A program made the position numbers and the translations under genes. This document shows, piece by piece, positions 44,311 to 54,268 of a DNA stretch of 64,000 bases (the stretch's first letter is position 1; each line of letters opens with the position of its first letter). The DNA comes from Dermatophilus congolensis (GTDB taxonomy: Bacteria > Actinomycetota > Actinomycetes > Actinomycetales > Dermatophilaceae), in contig JAUNUP010000005.1 in assembly GCA_030538115.1 (NCBI GenBank), positions 1 to 64,000 of the forward strand, written 5' to 3'. The notes under the pieces were generated by a model. That model saw nothing but the letters and a program-made list of their open reading frames with translations, did not search any database and was not told the origin of the DNA.

Positions 44311-44350
44311 TCCGGTCGGCACGATCGGCCGATCGTGACCGCACGCGAAG

Positions 44351-44381
44351 GGGGCTCACCCGCCAGGGTGGGCCCCTTTTT
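44351..44381 (+). terminator. Rho-independent terminator after the AlbA_2 gene
   Basis: GGGGCTCACCC pairs with GGGTGGGCCCC (one T-G wobble) across a 4-nt loop and is followed by TTTTTC. It starts 41 bp after the stop. Confidence 0.75.
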
Positions 44382-44610
44382 CGTGCGCTAGCGCCGAGAT
44401 CCGAGGGGACAACCGCCCGGTCTGCACCGATCGCACGATGTAGGCCATGTCACGCGCGGTTGTTGCGCACTGAGGCGGACCTCACAACTTATGTCTCGGA
44501 TATTGCCGAGAATAGAAGACATCATGCGGCCCGACCGGTCGCCCAGGCAGTCTGGTATAAGCACCCATCCATGCGACTCCAGCTTCCATTCGCAACAGAA
44601 GAGGCACGAC
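44382..44610 (+). promoter_or_regulatory. Upstream region of pflB
   Basis: About 230 bp without a gene. An inverted repeat CTCGG-ATATTG-CCGAG (44495-44510) is the clearest element and could be a redox-regulator site or leader hairpin. No confident FNR or Rex site is seen. A GAGG lies about 9 nt before the GTG of pflB. Confidence 0.3.
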
Positions 44611-46719
44611 GTGACAGCGACAGTTGAGTCATCTACCGCGACCCAGTGGGAGGGCTTCGAGCCCGGCCCGTGGCAGGACGGAATCGACGTCCGAGACTTC
44701 GTCCAGCGCAACTACAAGCCTTACGACGGCGATGCGTCGTTCCTGGCTGGCCCCACGGGTAAGACCCTGGGTCTGTGGGAGACGCTCGAGAAGCAGTACC
44801 TCGCCGAAGAGCGTCGCCGCCGCGTCTACGACGTCGACACGCACACCCCCTCCGACATCGACGCCTTCCCGGCCGGTTACATCAGCAAGGACGACGACGT
44901 GGTGGTCGGCCTGCAGACCGACACTCCGCTGAAGCGCGCGATGATGCCGTACGGCGGATGGCGCATGGTCGAGACCGCGATCAAGGAAGCGGGCAAGGAG
45001 CCCGACCCGAAGGTCCGCGAGATCTTTACCCGTTACCGCAAGACCCACAACGAAGCGGTCTTCGACATCTACACCCCCCGCATCCGTGCGGCTCGTTCGA
45101 GCCACATCATCACGGGCCTGCCCGACGCCTACGGCCGTGGCCGCATCATCGGTGACTACCGCCGTGTCGCCCTGTACGGTGTCGACGCGCTCATCGCCGA
45201 GAAGCAGGCCTCGATGAACACGCACGCCGAAGAGCCGTTCTCCGAGCACTGGGCGCGCTTCCGCGAGGAGCACTCCGACCAGATCAAGGCTCTGAAGAAG
45301 CTCAAGCACATGGGTGAGATGTACGGCTTCGACATCTCCAAGCCCGCGACCACGGCGCAGGAGGCCGTGCAGTGGACCTACTTCGGTTACCTCGCCGCCA
45401 TCAAGAGCCAGGACGGCGCGGCCATGAGCATCGGCCGCCTCTCCCCGTTCCTGGACATCTACTTCGAGCGTGACCTGGCTGCTGGTCGCATCTCGGAGCA
45501 GGGCGCGCAGGAGCTCATCGACCACCTGGTCATGAAGCTGCGCATCGTCCGCTTCCTGCGCACGATCGACTACGACCAGATCTTCTCGGGGGACCCGTAC
45601 TGGGCGACCTGGTCCGACGCCGGCTTCTCCGAAGACGGCCGCCCGCAGGTGGTCAAGACCTCGTTCCGTCTGCTGCAGACGCTGCGCAACCTGGGCCCGG
45701 CCCCGGAGCCGAACATCACGATCTTCTGGGACCCGAGCCTGCCCAAGGGCTACAAGGACTTCTGCGCCGCGATCTCGGTCGAGACCTCCGCGATCCAGTA
45801 CGAGTCCGACAAGCAGATCCGCGACAAGTGGGGCGACGACGCCGCCATCGCCTGCTGCGTTTCGCCGATGGCCATCGGCAAGCAGATGCAGTTCTTCGGC
45901 GCCCGCGTCAACGCCGCCAAGACGTTGCTGTACGCCATCAACGGTGGCCGCGACGAGATGAGCGGCAAGCAGGTCACCGCCGCCCGCCACGGCTTCGAGC
46001 CGGTGCAGGGTGACGGCCCGCTCGACTTCGACGACGTGTGGAACCGGTACGAGCTCATGCTCGACTGGGTCATCGCCACGTACGTTCAGGCGCTGAACAT
46101 CATCCACTACTCGCACGACCAGCACGCGTACGAGGCCATCGAGATGGCGCTGCACGACTCCGAGATCGTGCGCACCCTCGGCTGTGGCATCGCGGGCCTG
46201 TCGATCGTGGCCGACTCCCTCGCGGCGATCAAGTACGCGAAGGTCTACCCGATCCGTGACGAGACGGGCCTGATCGTCGACTACCGCACCGAGGGCGAGT
46301 TCCCGATGTACGGCAACGACGACGACCGCGCCGACGACATCGCGGCGACGATCGTGCACACGGTCATGCAGAAGATCAAGGAGCAGCCGCTCTACCGTGA
46401 CGCGATCCCGACGCAGTCGGTTCTGACCATCACCTCGAACGTGGTGTACGGCAAGAACACGGGCGCGTTCCCCTCGGGTCACAAGGCCGGCACGCCGTTC
46501 GCGCCGGGCGCCAACCCCGAGAACGGCATGGACCAGCACGGCATGGTCGCCTCCATGCTCTCGGTCGGCAAGCTCGACTACAACGACGCGCTCGACGGCA
46601 TCTCGCTGACGAACACGATCTCCCCCGGCTCGCTCGGCCGTAACAAGGACGAGCAGGTCGAGAACCTCGTCGGCATCCTCGACGCAGGTTTCGTCATGAA
46701 CGAGCCTTCCGCCAACTGA
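44611..46719 (+). CDS. pflB: Pyruvate formate-lyase large polypeptide lacking the glycyl-radical domain
   Basis: The 702-residue protein is homologous to PflB (E. coli 760 residues). The active-site pair is present in [20 protein letters not shown] as Cys415-Cys416, as are the N-terminal [12 protein letters not shown] region and the substrate-site [19 protein letters not shown]. The protein stops at [17 protein letters not shown], exactly before the C-terminal glycyl-radical domain of normal PflB. That domain is encoded by the next gene 46 bp downstream, so the enzyme appears to be split in two chains. PFL converts pyruvate and CoA to acetyl-CoA and formate under anaerobiosis. The GTG start is chosen by the ribosome binding site and by homology. 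No activating enzyme gene lies beside it. Confidence 0.93.
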   Translation: MTATVESSTATQWEGFEPGPWQDGIDVRDFVQRNYKPYDGDASFLAGPTGKTLGLWETLEKQYLAEERRRRVYDVDTHTPSDIDAFPAGYISKDDDVVVGLQTDTPLKRAMMPYGGWRMVETAIKEAGKEPDPKVREIFTRYRKTHNEAVFDIYTPRIRAARSSHIITGLPDAYGRGRIIGDYRRVALYGVDALIAEKQASMNTHAEEPFSEHWARFREEHSDQIKALKKLKHMGEMYGFDISKPATTAQEAVQWTYFGYLAAIKSQDGAAMSIGRLSPFLDIYFERDLAAGRISEQGAQELIDHLVMKLRIVRFLRTIDYDQIFSGDPYWATWSDAGFSEDGRPQVVKTSFRLLQTLRNLGPAPEPNITIFWDPSLPKGYKDFCAAISVETSAIQYESDKQIRDKWGDDAAIACCVSPMAIGKQMQFFGARVNAAKTLLYAINGGRDEMSGKQVTAARHGFEPVQGDGPLDFDDVWNRYELMLDWVIATYVQALNIIHYSHDQHAYEAIEMALHDSEIVRTLGCGIAGLSIVADSLAAIKYAKVYPIRDETGLIVDYRTEGEFPMYGNDDDRADDIAATIVHTVMQKIKEQPLYRDAIPTQSVLTITSNVVYGKNTGAFPSGHKAGTPFAPGANPENGMDQHGMVASMLSVGKLDYNDALDGISLTNTISPGSLGRNKDEQVENLVGILDAGFVMNEPSAN

Positions 46720-46765
46720 CCTACCCGCTAACCCCGACTTCTCAGCAGAACAAGGAGAACCACTC

Positions 46766-47017
46766 ATGGCAGCAAAGACGTACGAAGAGCGCCTCGCCTC
46801 GATGAAGGCGAACCGCTCGCAGAACAACATGGAGGCGGGCCTGTACCACGCCAACATCAACGTCCTCGACGAGTCGACGCTGACGGACGCGATGGACCAC
46901 CCGGAGAACTACCCCAACCTCACCGTTCGGGTCTCCGGCTACGCCGTGAACTTCGTCAAGCTCACCCCGGAGCAGCAGCGCGACGTCATCTCGCGCACCT
47001 TCCACGCGGGCGCCTGA
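46766..47017 (+). CDS. grcA: Separate glycyl-radical domain of pyruvate formate-lyase (GrcA-like)
   Basis: The 83-residue protein has its own AAGGAG ribosome binding site and ATG. It contains the radical loop [12 protein letters not shown] with the radical Gly58, followed by [17 protein letters not shown], which is the normal C-terminus of PflB and of the autonomous glycyl radical cofactor GrcA/YfiD. Its first 35 residues ([20 protein letters not shown] onward) replace the longer GrcA N-terminus. In E. coli GrcA only repairs oxygen-damaged PFL. Here it seems essential because the upstream PflB lacks this domain. It is cotranscribed with pflB and followed by a strong hairpin. Confidence 0.92.
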   Translation: MAAKTYEERLASMKANRSQNNMEAGLYHANINVLDESTLTDAMDHPENYPNLTVRVSGYAVNFVKLTPEQQRDVISRTFHAGA

Positions 47018-47029
47018 CGCACTGACAAC

Positions 47030-47070
47030 CGAAGCGCCCCCTCTCCCGTCGCGGGAGAAGGGGCGCTTCG
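47030..47070 (+). terminator. Strong hairpin terminator after pflB-grcA
   Basis: CGAAGCGCCCC and CTCTCCCG pair with CGGGAGA and GGGGCGCTTCG, leaving one mismatch in an 19-bp stem with a 3-nt loop. It starts 12 bp after the grcA stop. Confidence 0.85.
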
Positions 47071-47093
47071 TCGTCTAAACCCGGCCACCCTCT

Positions 47094-47223
47094 CCCGTGC
47101 CGTGGCACTTCTGCTGAAAGGCGAGGTGGCGGGGTGCATGTGCCACGGCACCCCATCGGTGGTGGTGCCGTGGCACATGCACTCGCACACGTCACCTCAG
47201 AAGGAGAAGTGCCACGGCACGGG
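47094..47223. repeat. Three-tier nested inverted repeat with four copies of GTGCCRYGGCAC
   Basis: The outer arms are perfect over 19 bp (CCCGTGCCGTGGCACTTCT at 47094-47112 with its complement at 47205-47223). A middle pairing joins GAGGTG (47123-47128) with CACCTC (47193-47198). The inner arms are perfect over 19 bp (47134-47152 with 47164-47182) around an 11-nt loop. The 12-mer GTGCCRYGGCAC occurs at 47097, 47140, 47165 and 47209 in alternating orientation. The strip has no gene and lies between the pfl terminator and the convergent hydrolase gene. Confidence 0.85.
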
Positions 47224-47324
47224 CAGTCGGTTGCGCCCTAGCGCCACTGGCACTGGCGCGCACCCCGACGCGCACCGGACCTCGCTCGCGCGCGAGCCCT
47301 GGCCCCGGATCGATGGCCGGCCCG

Positions 47325-48659
47325 CTACTTCGTTGCTGCCTTCCAGGGCATTGTCGGGATGAGGGCGTTGGTCTTGAAGGGGCCCTGGCGCATCGTCGTG
47401 ATGAAGGCCGAGCGCTCCGCTGCCCTGGTCTTGTACATGCCGGCGTAGGCGAGGCCGTTGTAGGCGTAGCCCGCCCAGTCGATGCCGTACCTGCGGGCCT
47501 CGTTGATCTGGGCCACCGACTGGGGCAGCGTGTTGATCCACAGGGCGTTGCCGGAGACCGTGTGGCGTCCGGTCGTCCGCTCCACCGCCCGAAGGCCCTG
47601 CAGCCACTGCGTGTAGTAGTCGCTCTGGCCCGGCACGCTCACGCTGCGGTAGTTCATCGCCACGACCGTGTCGATGATGCCCGCGCGCGCCCAGCGGGGC
47701 ACGTCTTGCAGCACGTTCTTGTACGGGCGGGTCTTGGACCAGTCGGAGGTCGCACCCGGGCCCGCGTCGTAGGTGATCGCGTTCACCGAGAGGCGGTCGT
47801 TCTTGTCTCGCCGCTGCATCGCGGTGTGCACCCTGCGAACCACTGCAGTCACCTGGTCACGACGCCACTGGCTGAACTGCGGGTCGTCCGGGAGCGGGGT
47901 GCCCGTGCGACCCGTCGCTGCCCTGAACCGCGCCAACGACGTGGCCGAGTAACCCCAGTCGTTGTACTCGTCGCTCGAGGTGTGGTCGGGGTAACGGATG
48001 TAGTCGAGGTTGACGCCGTCGATCTTGTAGTTGCGCTGCAGCGAATCGACGGTCGCCACGATGTGCGACTGCACCGCCGGGTTGCCGAGGTCGACGAAGG
48101 AGGTGCCGCCGACGATCTCCGTACCGTCACGACGCCGGTCGAGCCACCGAGCAGCGCCCTTCGCCTTGGGGCCGTGCGTGTTGTAGACGTGCGCGCGCGC
48201 AGCGGGAGCCTTGGTGCCCGACCACATCTTGCCGACCGTCACCCAGGCATGCACCTGGATGCCGTTGCGGTGTGCCTGGGCGATCACCTCGGCGAGCGGG
48301 TCGTACGAGGCCGGGCCGGTGCCGGTGGCGCGAGGCAGGATCGACTTATTGCACAGGCAGTCCTGGCGACGCGTCGCCTGCACGATCAACGTGTTCACGC
48401 CGGCCTGCTTCGCCGTCGACACCAGGGTTGTCACCTGTGCCTTCGACAGCATCCCTTCGTTGAACCCGTTGACCCACAGTGCCCTCATCTCGCGCTGCGG
48501 AGCTGCAGCAGCCGGGAGGGCAGCGGCAACCGAAGCCGGTGCCGCAGCCGCGGAGGGGGCGGCTGCGACAGCGACTCCGCTACCGGAGAGAACAGGAAGC
48601 GAAGCGGCCACGAGCGCGGCCACGCTGACAGGCACGGCAAATCGAGTCGTGAGTGTCAT
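47325..48659 (-). CDS. Secreted GHL10-family (glycosyl hydrolase-like) protein
   Basis: The 444-residue protein has an N-terminal signal peptide (MTLTTRFAVPVSVAALVAAS, then an Ala-rich linker) and the GHL10/DUF187 barrel: MRALWVNGFNEGMLSKAQVT, then GVNTLIVQATRRQDCLCNKS and the active-site-like IDGVNLDYIRYPDHTSSDEY with two acidic residues. Related proteins (DigH) cleave denuded peptidoglycan strands. Two Cys in DCLCNKS may form a disulfide. I take the ATG at 48659. A longer frame upstream encodes no signal peptide. The gene faces the nested repeat and pfl terminator. Confidence 0.85.
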   Translation of the reverse strand: MTLTTRFAVPVSVAALVAASLPVLSGSGVAVAAAPSAAAAPASVAAALPAAAAPQREMRALWVNGFNEGMLSKAQVTTLVSTAKQAGVNTLIVQATRRQDCLCNKSILPRATGTGPASYDPLAEVIAQAHRNGIQVHAWVTVGKMWSGTKAPAARAHVYNTHGPKAKGAARWLDRRRDGTEIVGGTSFVDLGNPAVQSHIVATVDSLQRNYKIDGVNLDYIRYPDHTSSDEYNDWGYSATSLARFRAATGRTGTPLPDDPQFSQWRRDQVTAVVRRVHTAMQRRDKNDRLSVNAITYDAGPGATSDWSKTRPYKNVLQDVPRWARAGIIDTVVAMNYRSVSVPGQSDYYTQWLQGLRAVERTTGRHTVSGNALWINTLPQSVAQINEARRYGIDWAGYAYNGLAYAGMYKTRAAERSAFITTMRQGPFKTNALIPTMPWKAATK

Positions 48660-48941
48660 CGGTACAGATCCCCCAAATGCAGTTTCGTCCCCCAGATGTG
48701 TCACGCGCACGCGGCCCCCGCCACGCCCCCAAAGCGCTGCCCCAGACCCTACCCGCTCGATGTGGGCATGTGTACAAGACCACTGTCCACCGTGCCCCGC
48801 TTCACACATCAGTGCCTCACACATCAAGGCCTGCCAGGCCACGAGTGCCCAGCAACGACGAGGGAGCGGGGAGGCGTCCAGGCACCTCCCCGCTCCACGA
48901 TGTCGTTGTGCGGCCGCCGAATCAACGGCTTGCGGCTGCGC

Positions 48942-50312
48942 TCAGGCGTCGACCTCGGCCTTACCGCGACGGGCCTCGAACTTGTTCATGTAATCCTTCT
49001 GGCCCATCTTCATCGCCCAGTACGAGAGCAGCGCGAAGCCCAACAGCCCGATCCAAGCCACCTTGAAGCCGGGCGCGTAGCTGCCGGTGGCGTCTTTGAG
49101 CATGCCCCACAACGGCGTGCCGATCGCCATACCGATGAGGTAGCCGCCGCCGAAGAACGACCAGATCTGGCCGAACGCACGGTTACCCACTCCGCCTGCC
49201 ACCAGCAGCGGCGGCTGCACGGTGCCGTTGCTCATACCGGCGGCCATGAAGAACATCGAACCGAACATGATGGCCGCGACAGCGTTGAAGCCGTCTCCGC
49301 TCCACATGGAGAAGTAGTAGAACGCGATGCTCTGCATGATGAGGGTCAGCAGCATCGCGCCGAGGATGCCCAGCTTGTCGTTGAGTACACCGAGCAAGGG
49401 CTTGAAGATCAACAGGCCCAGGGTCCACGTCATCATCAGCGACGAGAAGAACGCGGTCTCCGACGCGGGCTGCGAACGCAGCGGCAGGGTCGGGTCTGTG
49501 TAGATCGCCTCGGTGCTCTGCATGTAGATCGCGAGAATCTGGGCACCACCATGGGTGATGCCGAGCATGAGGATGCCGACCAGGATCAGCCACACCCACG
49601 GCGAGCGCAGCGCCTCAGCGTAGGTGTAGCCGGGGATCTCGTCGGGGTCGGCGGCGGCACTGCGGGCCAGGTTCGGGTCGGCTCCGAGGGCCGTCAGCCC
49701 GACCTCGGCGGGGGTGTTCTTGACGAAGAACATCGTGCCGATCGCCGGGAAGACGACGACGATGATCGCGGCCATGAGGTAGGCGGTACGCCAGCCCATC
49801 GAGGCGCTGACCGCCGGAATCGCAACAGCCCAGAACATGCCCCCGATGCCGGTACCGCCCATGACCACGCCCAGCGCGGTGCCCTTCTGGGCGACGAACC
49901 AGTTGTTCACCCAGATCACCGGTACGAGCTGGAAACTGATGCCGTAGCCGAGGCCGAGCAGCGCGCCAGCGAGGTAGAACGTGAAGGGGTTGGCGGTGCT
50001 CATTGAGAACCCGACGAGCGCGAGCGCAACGATCGCGATACCGACGTACATCATCTTCTTCGGGCCCAGCTTCGCCAGCATCGGCTTGCCGAGCACCATC
50101 ATCGACACCACGATCGAGAGCAAGGTGATCGTGTAGTAGAGCAGGAACGCGGCCTGCTTGCCCTCGAACAGGTCGTTGATGACATACGGGTGGAAGAACG
50201 AGGCCCCCGAAAGGGTGACCGAGCCACCGATCATCACCAGCAGCCCACCGATGGCCACTCGCCAGTGCCAGGCAGTCCACTTGGTCGAGACCTGACCTGT
50301 CACTACGACCAC
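48942..50312 (-). CDS. MFS transporter, OFA (oxalate/formate antiporter) type
   Basis: The 456-residue protein has 12 hydrophobic helices. OFA-family motifs are GGSVTLSGASFFHPYVIND in helix 1, GLGYGISFQLVPVIWVNNWF in helix 4, GTALGVVMGGTGIGGMFWA in helix 5 and MFGSMFFMAAGMSNGTVQP later. Members exchange oxalate, formate, lactate or pyruvate. Because formate is the product of the pfl enzyme encoded about 2 kb away, formate transport is a reasonable guess, but the gene is not in that operon and the substrate is unproven. The C-terminus is basic. The start is either the GTG at 50312 or the GTG at 50303, and the second has GGAG nearby. Confidence 0.8.
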   Translation of the reverse strand: MVVVTGQVSTKWTAWHWRVAIGGLLVMIGGSVTLSGASFFHPYVINDLFEGKQAAFLLYYTITLLSIVVSMMVLGKPMLAKLGPKKMMYVGIAIVALALVGFSMSTANPFTFYLAGALLGLGYGISFQLVPVIWVNNWFVAQKGTALGVVMGGTGIGGMFWAVAIPAVSASMGWRTAYLMAAIIVVVFPAIGTMFFVKNTPAEVGLTALGADPNLARSAAADPDEIPGYTYAEALRSPWVWLILVGILMLGITHGGAQILAIYMQSTEAIYTDPTLPLRSQPASETAFFSSLMMTWTLGLLIFKPLLGVLNDKLGILGAMLLTLIMQSIAFYYFSMWSGDGFNAVAAIMFGSMFFMAAGMSNGTVQPPLLVAGGVGNRAFGQIWSFFGGGYLIGMAIGTPLWGMLKDATGSYAPGFKVAWIGLLGFALLSYWAMKMGQKDYMNKFEARRGKAEVDA

Positions 50313-50452
50313 GCTCCGTCCGGTTTCACGAAGAAGCAGAGTCGCGGCCAGGGCCAGCGACGGCCCCGGTGCACTCTGCGCCTTTCGAAACCCTACGTCT
50401 CCTCAGGCTCCTCAACCGGCGCTCGACGAGAACTGTCGTACATCTCTCGCGC

Positions 50453-52297
50453 TCACAGGGCTCGGCGGGCTGCTCCCTTGTCTGCCGACTGGGCGAGCAT
50501 CGCGAAGATCTTCAGGGCCGTGCTGACCTTGCGCTCGCGGGGCTTGGCGGGCTGCCAACCGACCTTGTCGGCCTCCTCGCGGCGGCGCTGCAACTCGGCG
50601 TCGTCGACCTTGAGGTTGACCGAACGGTCGGGGATCGAGAACTCGATGACATCGCCGTCGCGCACCAGACCGATCGCGCCGCCTGAGGCCGCCTCGGGCG
50701 AGACGTGACCGACGGAGAGGCCCGACGAGCCTCCGGAGAAGCGACCGTCGGTGATGAGCGCACACTTCGGGCCGAGCCCGACACCCTTGAGGTAGGCGGT
50801 CGGGTAGAGCATCTCCTGCATACCGGGGCCGCCCTTGGGGCCTTCGTACCGCACGACCACCACGTCGCCGGCCTCGACCTTCTTGCTCAGGATCATCTCG
50901 ACCGCCTCCTCCTGGCTCTCGGCCACCCTGGCCGGGCCGGAGAAGACCCACTGGTGCTCGGGCACGCCCGCCGTCTTGACGATGCAGCCGTCGGGCGCGA
51001 GGTTGCCGGTGAGCACCGCGAGGCCGCCGTCTGCGGTGTACGCGTTCTCGACGGAGCGGATACAGCCGTTGACCGGGTCGGTGTCGAGGCTCGCCCACGT
51101 GTTGGTGGAGCTGAACGCCTCGGTGGTGCGCACGCCTCCGGGGGCAGCGTGGAAGAGGTGGCGGGTCGCCTCCACGACCTTGCCGCCGCGGATATCGGTG
51201 TCGTCGAGCCACGACTGCAGCGAATCGTGGTGCACCGCATGCACGCTGGCGTCGAGGATGTCGGCGCGGGCGAGCTCGCCCATGATCGCGGGGATGCCGC
51301 CGGCGCGGTGCACGTCTTCCATGTAGAAGTCGTGCGTGTTCGGGGCGACCTTGCAGATGCACGGGGTGATGCGCGAGAGGCGGTCGATGTCGCTCTGGTC
51401 GAAGTCGACCTTCGCCTCCTGTGCCGCAGCGAGCAGGTGCAGCACGGTGTTGGTGGAGCCACCCATCGCGAGGTCGACGCGCATCGCGTTCTCGAAGGCC
51501 GGCTTGGTGGCGATCGAGAGCGGCAGCACCGAGTCGTCGTCGTTGTCGTAGTAGCGGCGGCACAGGTCGACCACGAGGCGGCCCGCCTCCAAGAAGAGGT
51601 CACGACGCGCGGAGGCGGTGGCGAGCGTCGATCCGTTGCCGGGCAGCGCCAGACCGAGCACCTCGAGCAGGCAGTTCATCGAGTTCGCCGTGAACATGCC
51701 CGAGCACGAGCCGCAGGTCGGGCACGCGGACCGCTCGACCTGCTCGATCTGCGCGTCGGAGACCTCGGAGTCGACGGCCTGCACCATCGCGTCGATGAGG
51801 TCGAGCCTCGTGGAGGCGACGCCTTCGGGGCTGATGATCGCCTTGCCCGCCTCCATCGGTCCGCCCGAGACGAACACGGTGGGGATGTTGAGGCGCAACG
51901 CGGCCAGCAGCATGCCGGGGGTGATCTTGTCGCAGTTGGAGATGCACACGAGCGCGTCGGCGGCGTGCGCGTTGACCATGTACTCGACGGAGTCGGCGAT
52001 CACCTCACGGCTGGGCAGCGAATAGAGCATGCCGTCGTGGCCCATCGCGATGCCGTCGTCGACGGCGATCGTGTTGAACTCGCGCCCCACGCCTCCGGCC
52101 TCGGCGATGGCACCTGCGACGAGCGAGCCCATGTCTTTGAGGTGCACGTGGCCGGGCACGAACTGGGTGAAGCTGTTCGCGATGGCGACGATGGGCTTGC
52201 CGAAGTCGCTCTCGCCCATGCCGGTGGCGCGCCAGAGGGCGCGGGCACCCGCCATGTTGCGGCCGTGGGTCGTGGTACGTGAACGCAGCTCAGGCAT
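50453..52297 (-). CDS. ilvD: Dihydroxy-acid dehydratase
   Basis: The 614-residue protein has the IlvD/Edd Fe-S ligands in [13 protein letters not shown] and [19 protein letters not shown] and catalytic motifs [16 protein letters not shown] and [14 protein letters not shown]. It makes 2-keto acids for valine, leucine and isoleucine. The starting stretch [22 protein letters not shown] is typical of actinobacterial and proteobacterial enzymes of the 4Fe-4S class. It starts 38 nt after the cimA stop on the same strand and may form an operon with it. Confidence 0.96.
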   Translation of the reverse strand: MPELRSRTTTHGRNMAGARALWRATGMGESDFGKPIVAIANSFTQFVPGHVHLKDMGSLVAGAIAEAGGVGREFNTIAVDDGIAMGHDGMLYSLPSREVIADSVEYMVNAHAADALVCISNCDKITPGMLLAALRLNIPTVFVSGGPMEAGKAIISPEGVASTRLDLIDAMVQAVDSEVSDAQIEQVERSACPTCGSCSGMFTANSMNCLLEVLGLALPGNGSTLATASARRDLFLEAGRLVVDLCRRYYDNDDDSVLPLSIATKPAFENAMRVDLAMGGSTNTVLHLLAAAQEAKVDFDQSDIDRLSRITPCICKVAPNTHDFYMEDVHRAGGIPAIMGELARADILDASVHAVHHDSLQSWLDDTDIRGGKVVEATRHLFHAAPGGVRTTEAFSSTNTWASLDTDPVNGCIRSVENAYTADGGLAVLTGNLAPDGCIVKTAGVPEHQWVFSGPARVAESQEEAVEMILSKKVEAGDVVVVRYEGPKGGPGMQEMLYPTAYLKGVGLGPKCALITDGRFSGGSSGLSVGHVSPEAASGGAIGLVRDGDVIEFSIPDRSVNLKVDDAELQRRREEADKVGWQPAKPRERKVSTALKIFAMLAQSADKGAARRAL

Positions 52298-52335
52298 ACC
52301 CCAAGGCTAGCCCCCGCCGCCAAACCCGCGAACCG

Positions 52336-53913
52336 TCAGATGCGCGGGGAGACTCCTTGGCGCAGGAGGCCGTAGGTGATGCCCTCCACCAGGGCGATCC
52401 AGCTCGCGTTCACCACGTCGCCGCCGACGCCCACCGTCGTCCAGCTCGTCGCGGTGTTGCTGTGCTGGATGAGCACACGCGTGATCGCGTCGGTGCCGTG
52501 CGAGGACTCGAGAATCCGCACCCTGAAGTCGGTGAGGTCGATGTGTGCCAGCTCGGGATACACGCCCGTGAGGGCCTGGCGCAGCGCGTGGTCGAGCGCG
52601 TTGACAGGGCCGTTCCCCTCGCCCACAGCCACGAACCGCTGCCCGGCCGCGCGCACCTTGACGGTGGCCTCGGCCTCGGTGGAGTCGCCCGCGGAGTCGC
52701 TGATGACCCGCCAGCCCTCGACCTCGAAGTACTTCAGCGCCTTGCCGTCGACCTCCTCACGCAGCAACAGGTCGAAGCTCGCATCGGCGGCGTCGAACGT
52801 GTAGCCGCGCTGCTCCAGGCCCTTGACCCGCTCGACGACCCGCCCGATGAGGTCCTTGTCGTCAAGGTCGAAGCCGAGCTCTTTGCCCTTGAGCTCGACG
52901 CTCGCGCGGCCCGCCATGTCGGAGACGAGCATCCGCATCTCGTTGCCGACGAGAGCCGGCTCGGTGTGCTGGTACAGGTCGGCGTCGACCTTGATCGCGG
53001 AGGCGTGCAGCCCGGCCTTGTGCGCGAACGCGCTGGCCCCGATGTAGGGCTGGCGGGCGGTCGCCGGCACGTTGGTGATCTCGGCGATCGCGTGGCCTAT
53101 GCGGGTCATGTGCTCGAGGTGACCCTCGGGCAGTACCTGGATGCCCTTCTTGAGCTGCAGGTTCGCGATGATCGTGAGCAGGTTGGCGTTGCCGGTGCGC
53201 TCGCCGTAGCCGTTGATCGTGCCCTGCACCTGCATCGCGCCGGCGTTGACGGCCATGATCGAGTTCGCCACCGCGCAGCCGGTGTCGTTGTGGCAGTGGA
53301 TGCCGATCGAGGCGCCGGTGGTGGCGATCGTGTCGGAGACGATGTCGAAGACCGTGTGGGGCAGCATGCCGCCGTTGGTGTCGCACAACGTGATGACCTC
53401 GGCGCCGGCCTCCGCAGCGGTGCGCACGGCCTCGAGGGCGTAGTCACGGTCGAGAAGGTAGCCGTCGAAGAAGTGCTCGGCGTCGAGCACGACGCGGCGG
53501 CCCTCGGCGACCAGGAACGACACGGTGTCGCGGATCATCGACAGGTTCTGCGCCAGGTCGGTGCGCAGAGCCAGGTCGACGTGCCTCACGTGCGACTTCG
53601 CCACCAGCGTCACCATCGGGGCGTTCGCGTCGAGCAGCGCCCGCACCTGCGCGTCGTCACCGGCCGACCGCGACGACGCCTTACGGGTCGAGCCGAACGC
53701 GGCCAGGGTGGCGTGCTTGAAGTTCATCTTCGAGGCTTCGGCGAAGAAGCCCGTGTCTTTGGGGTTGGCGCCCGGCCACCCTCCCTCGATGAAGCCCACG
53801 CCCAGCTCGTCGAGCAGCTTGGCGATGTCGATCTTCTCGGCGATGGAGAGGTTGAGCCCCTCCTGCTGCGCGCCGTCACGAAGCGTGGTGTCGTAGATCT
53901 GGATCTGCGTCAT
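52336..53913 (-). CDS. cimA: (R)-citramalate synthase
   Basis: The 525-residue protein begins IYDTTLRDGAQQEGLNLS and contains the metal-binding HCHNDTGCAVANSI and the GNANLLTII segment of the isopropylmalate-synthase superfamily, plus a C-terminal regulatory LeuA-dimer domain. The GAQQEG start and length fit the CimA (TIGR00977) branch, which condenses pyruvate with acetyl-CoA. With IlvD it supplies isoleucine from pyruvate without threonine deaminase. Acetyl-CoA made by the pfl enzyme of this window would feed this step under anaerobiosis, an inference from pathway only. Confidence 0.9.
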   Translation of the reverse strand: MTQIQIYDTTLRDGAQQEGLNLSIAEKIDIAKLLDELGVGFIEGGWPGANPKDTGFFAEASKMNFKHATLAAFGSTRKASSRSAGDDAQVRALLDANAPMVTLVAKSHVRHVDLALRTDLAQNLSMIRDTVSFLVAEGRRVVLDAEHFFDGYLLDRDYALEAVRTAAEAGAEVITLCDTNGGMLPHTVFDIVSDTIATTGASIGIHCHNDTGCAVANSIMAVNAGAMQVQGTINGYGERTGNANLLTIIANLQLKKGIQVLPEGHLEHMTRIGHAIAEITNVPATARQPYIGASAFAHKAGLHASAIKVDADLYQHTEPALVGNEMRMLVSDMAGRASVELKGKELGFDLDDKDLIGRVVERVKGLEQRGYTFDAADASFDLLLREEVDGKALKYFEVEGWRVISDSAGDSTEAEATVKVRAAGQRFVAVGEGNGPVNALDHALRQALTGVYPELAHIDLTDFRVRILESSHGTDAITRVLIQHSNTATSWTTVGVGGDVVNASWIALVEGITYGLLRQGVSPRI

Positions 53914-54268
53914 CGAAGGTCATCGCTCTCAGAAGGTCGGCATGCGGGCGAGGCATGTCGGAAGGACACGTCGCGCATGGGGGCCGTGCCGCGCTGCAGG
54001 CGGCCGTAGGCCGATGGTAACCGGGCGCCTCAAGGGCACCTAAACGCGTCTCGGGACCGCGATGGGGCGCCCTGACTGCGCGAGAACGCGGGGGCCGATC
54101 AACCCCCTCAAGCGCTGCGAACGCCCATTCCATAACACTGTTCTCTACGCGGAATCCGCTGGTCACCAGGGGTGTTCGCGGCTCGAATGTGTGTACCACA
54201 TGACCCTTTACCCTGGAGAGCAGACAACAGGTCAAGCCCCTCGAGACATCGCGATAAGTGAGGTATCC
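53914..54268. other. Divergent intergenic region of cimA and the V4R gene
   Basis: 355 bp without a convincing gene. It holds an inverted repeat GCGAACGCCC/GGGTGTTCGC (54117-54179) with an inner ATTCC/GGAAT pair and a short palindrome ATGTG-TAC-CACAT (54189-54201), 68 bp before the V4R start. Either could be a leader hairpin or operator. Confidence 0.3.

Noticed and set aside
44629..46860. A 743-codon open frame antisense to pflB, and a similar long plus-strand frame of 897 codons over 47313-50006
   Set aside because: High-GC genes give long open antisense frames. Both lack any family motif and oppose well-supported genes.
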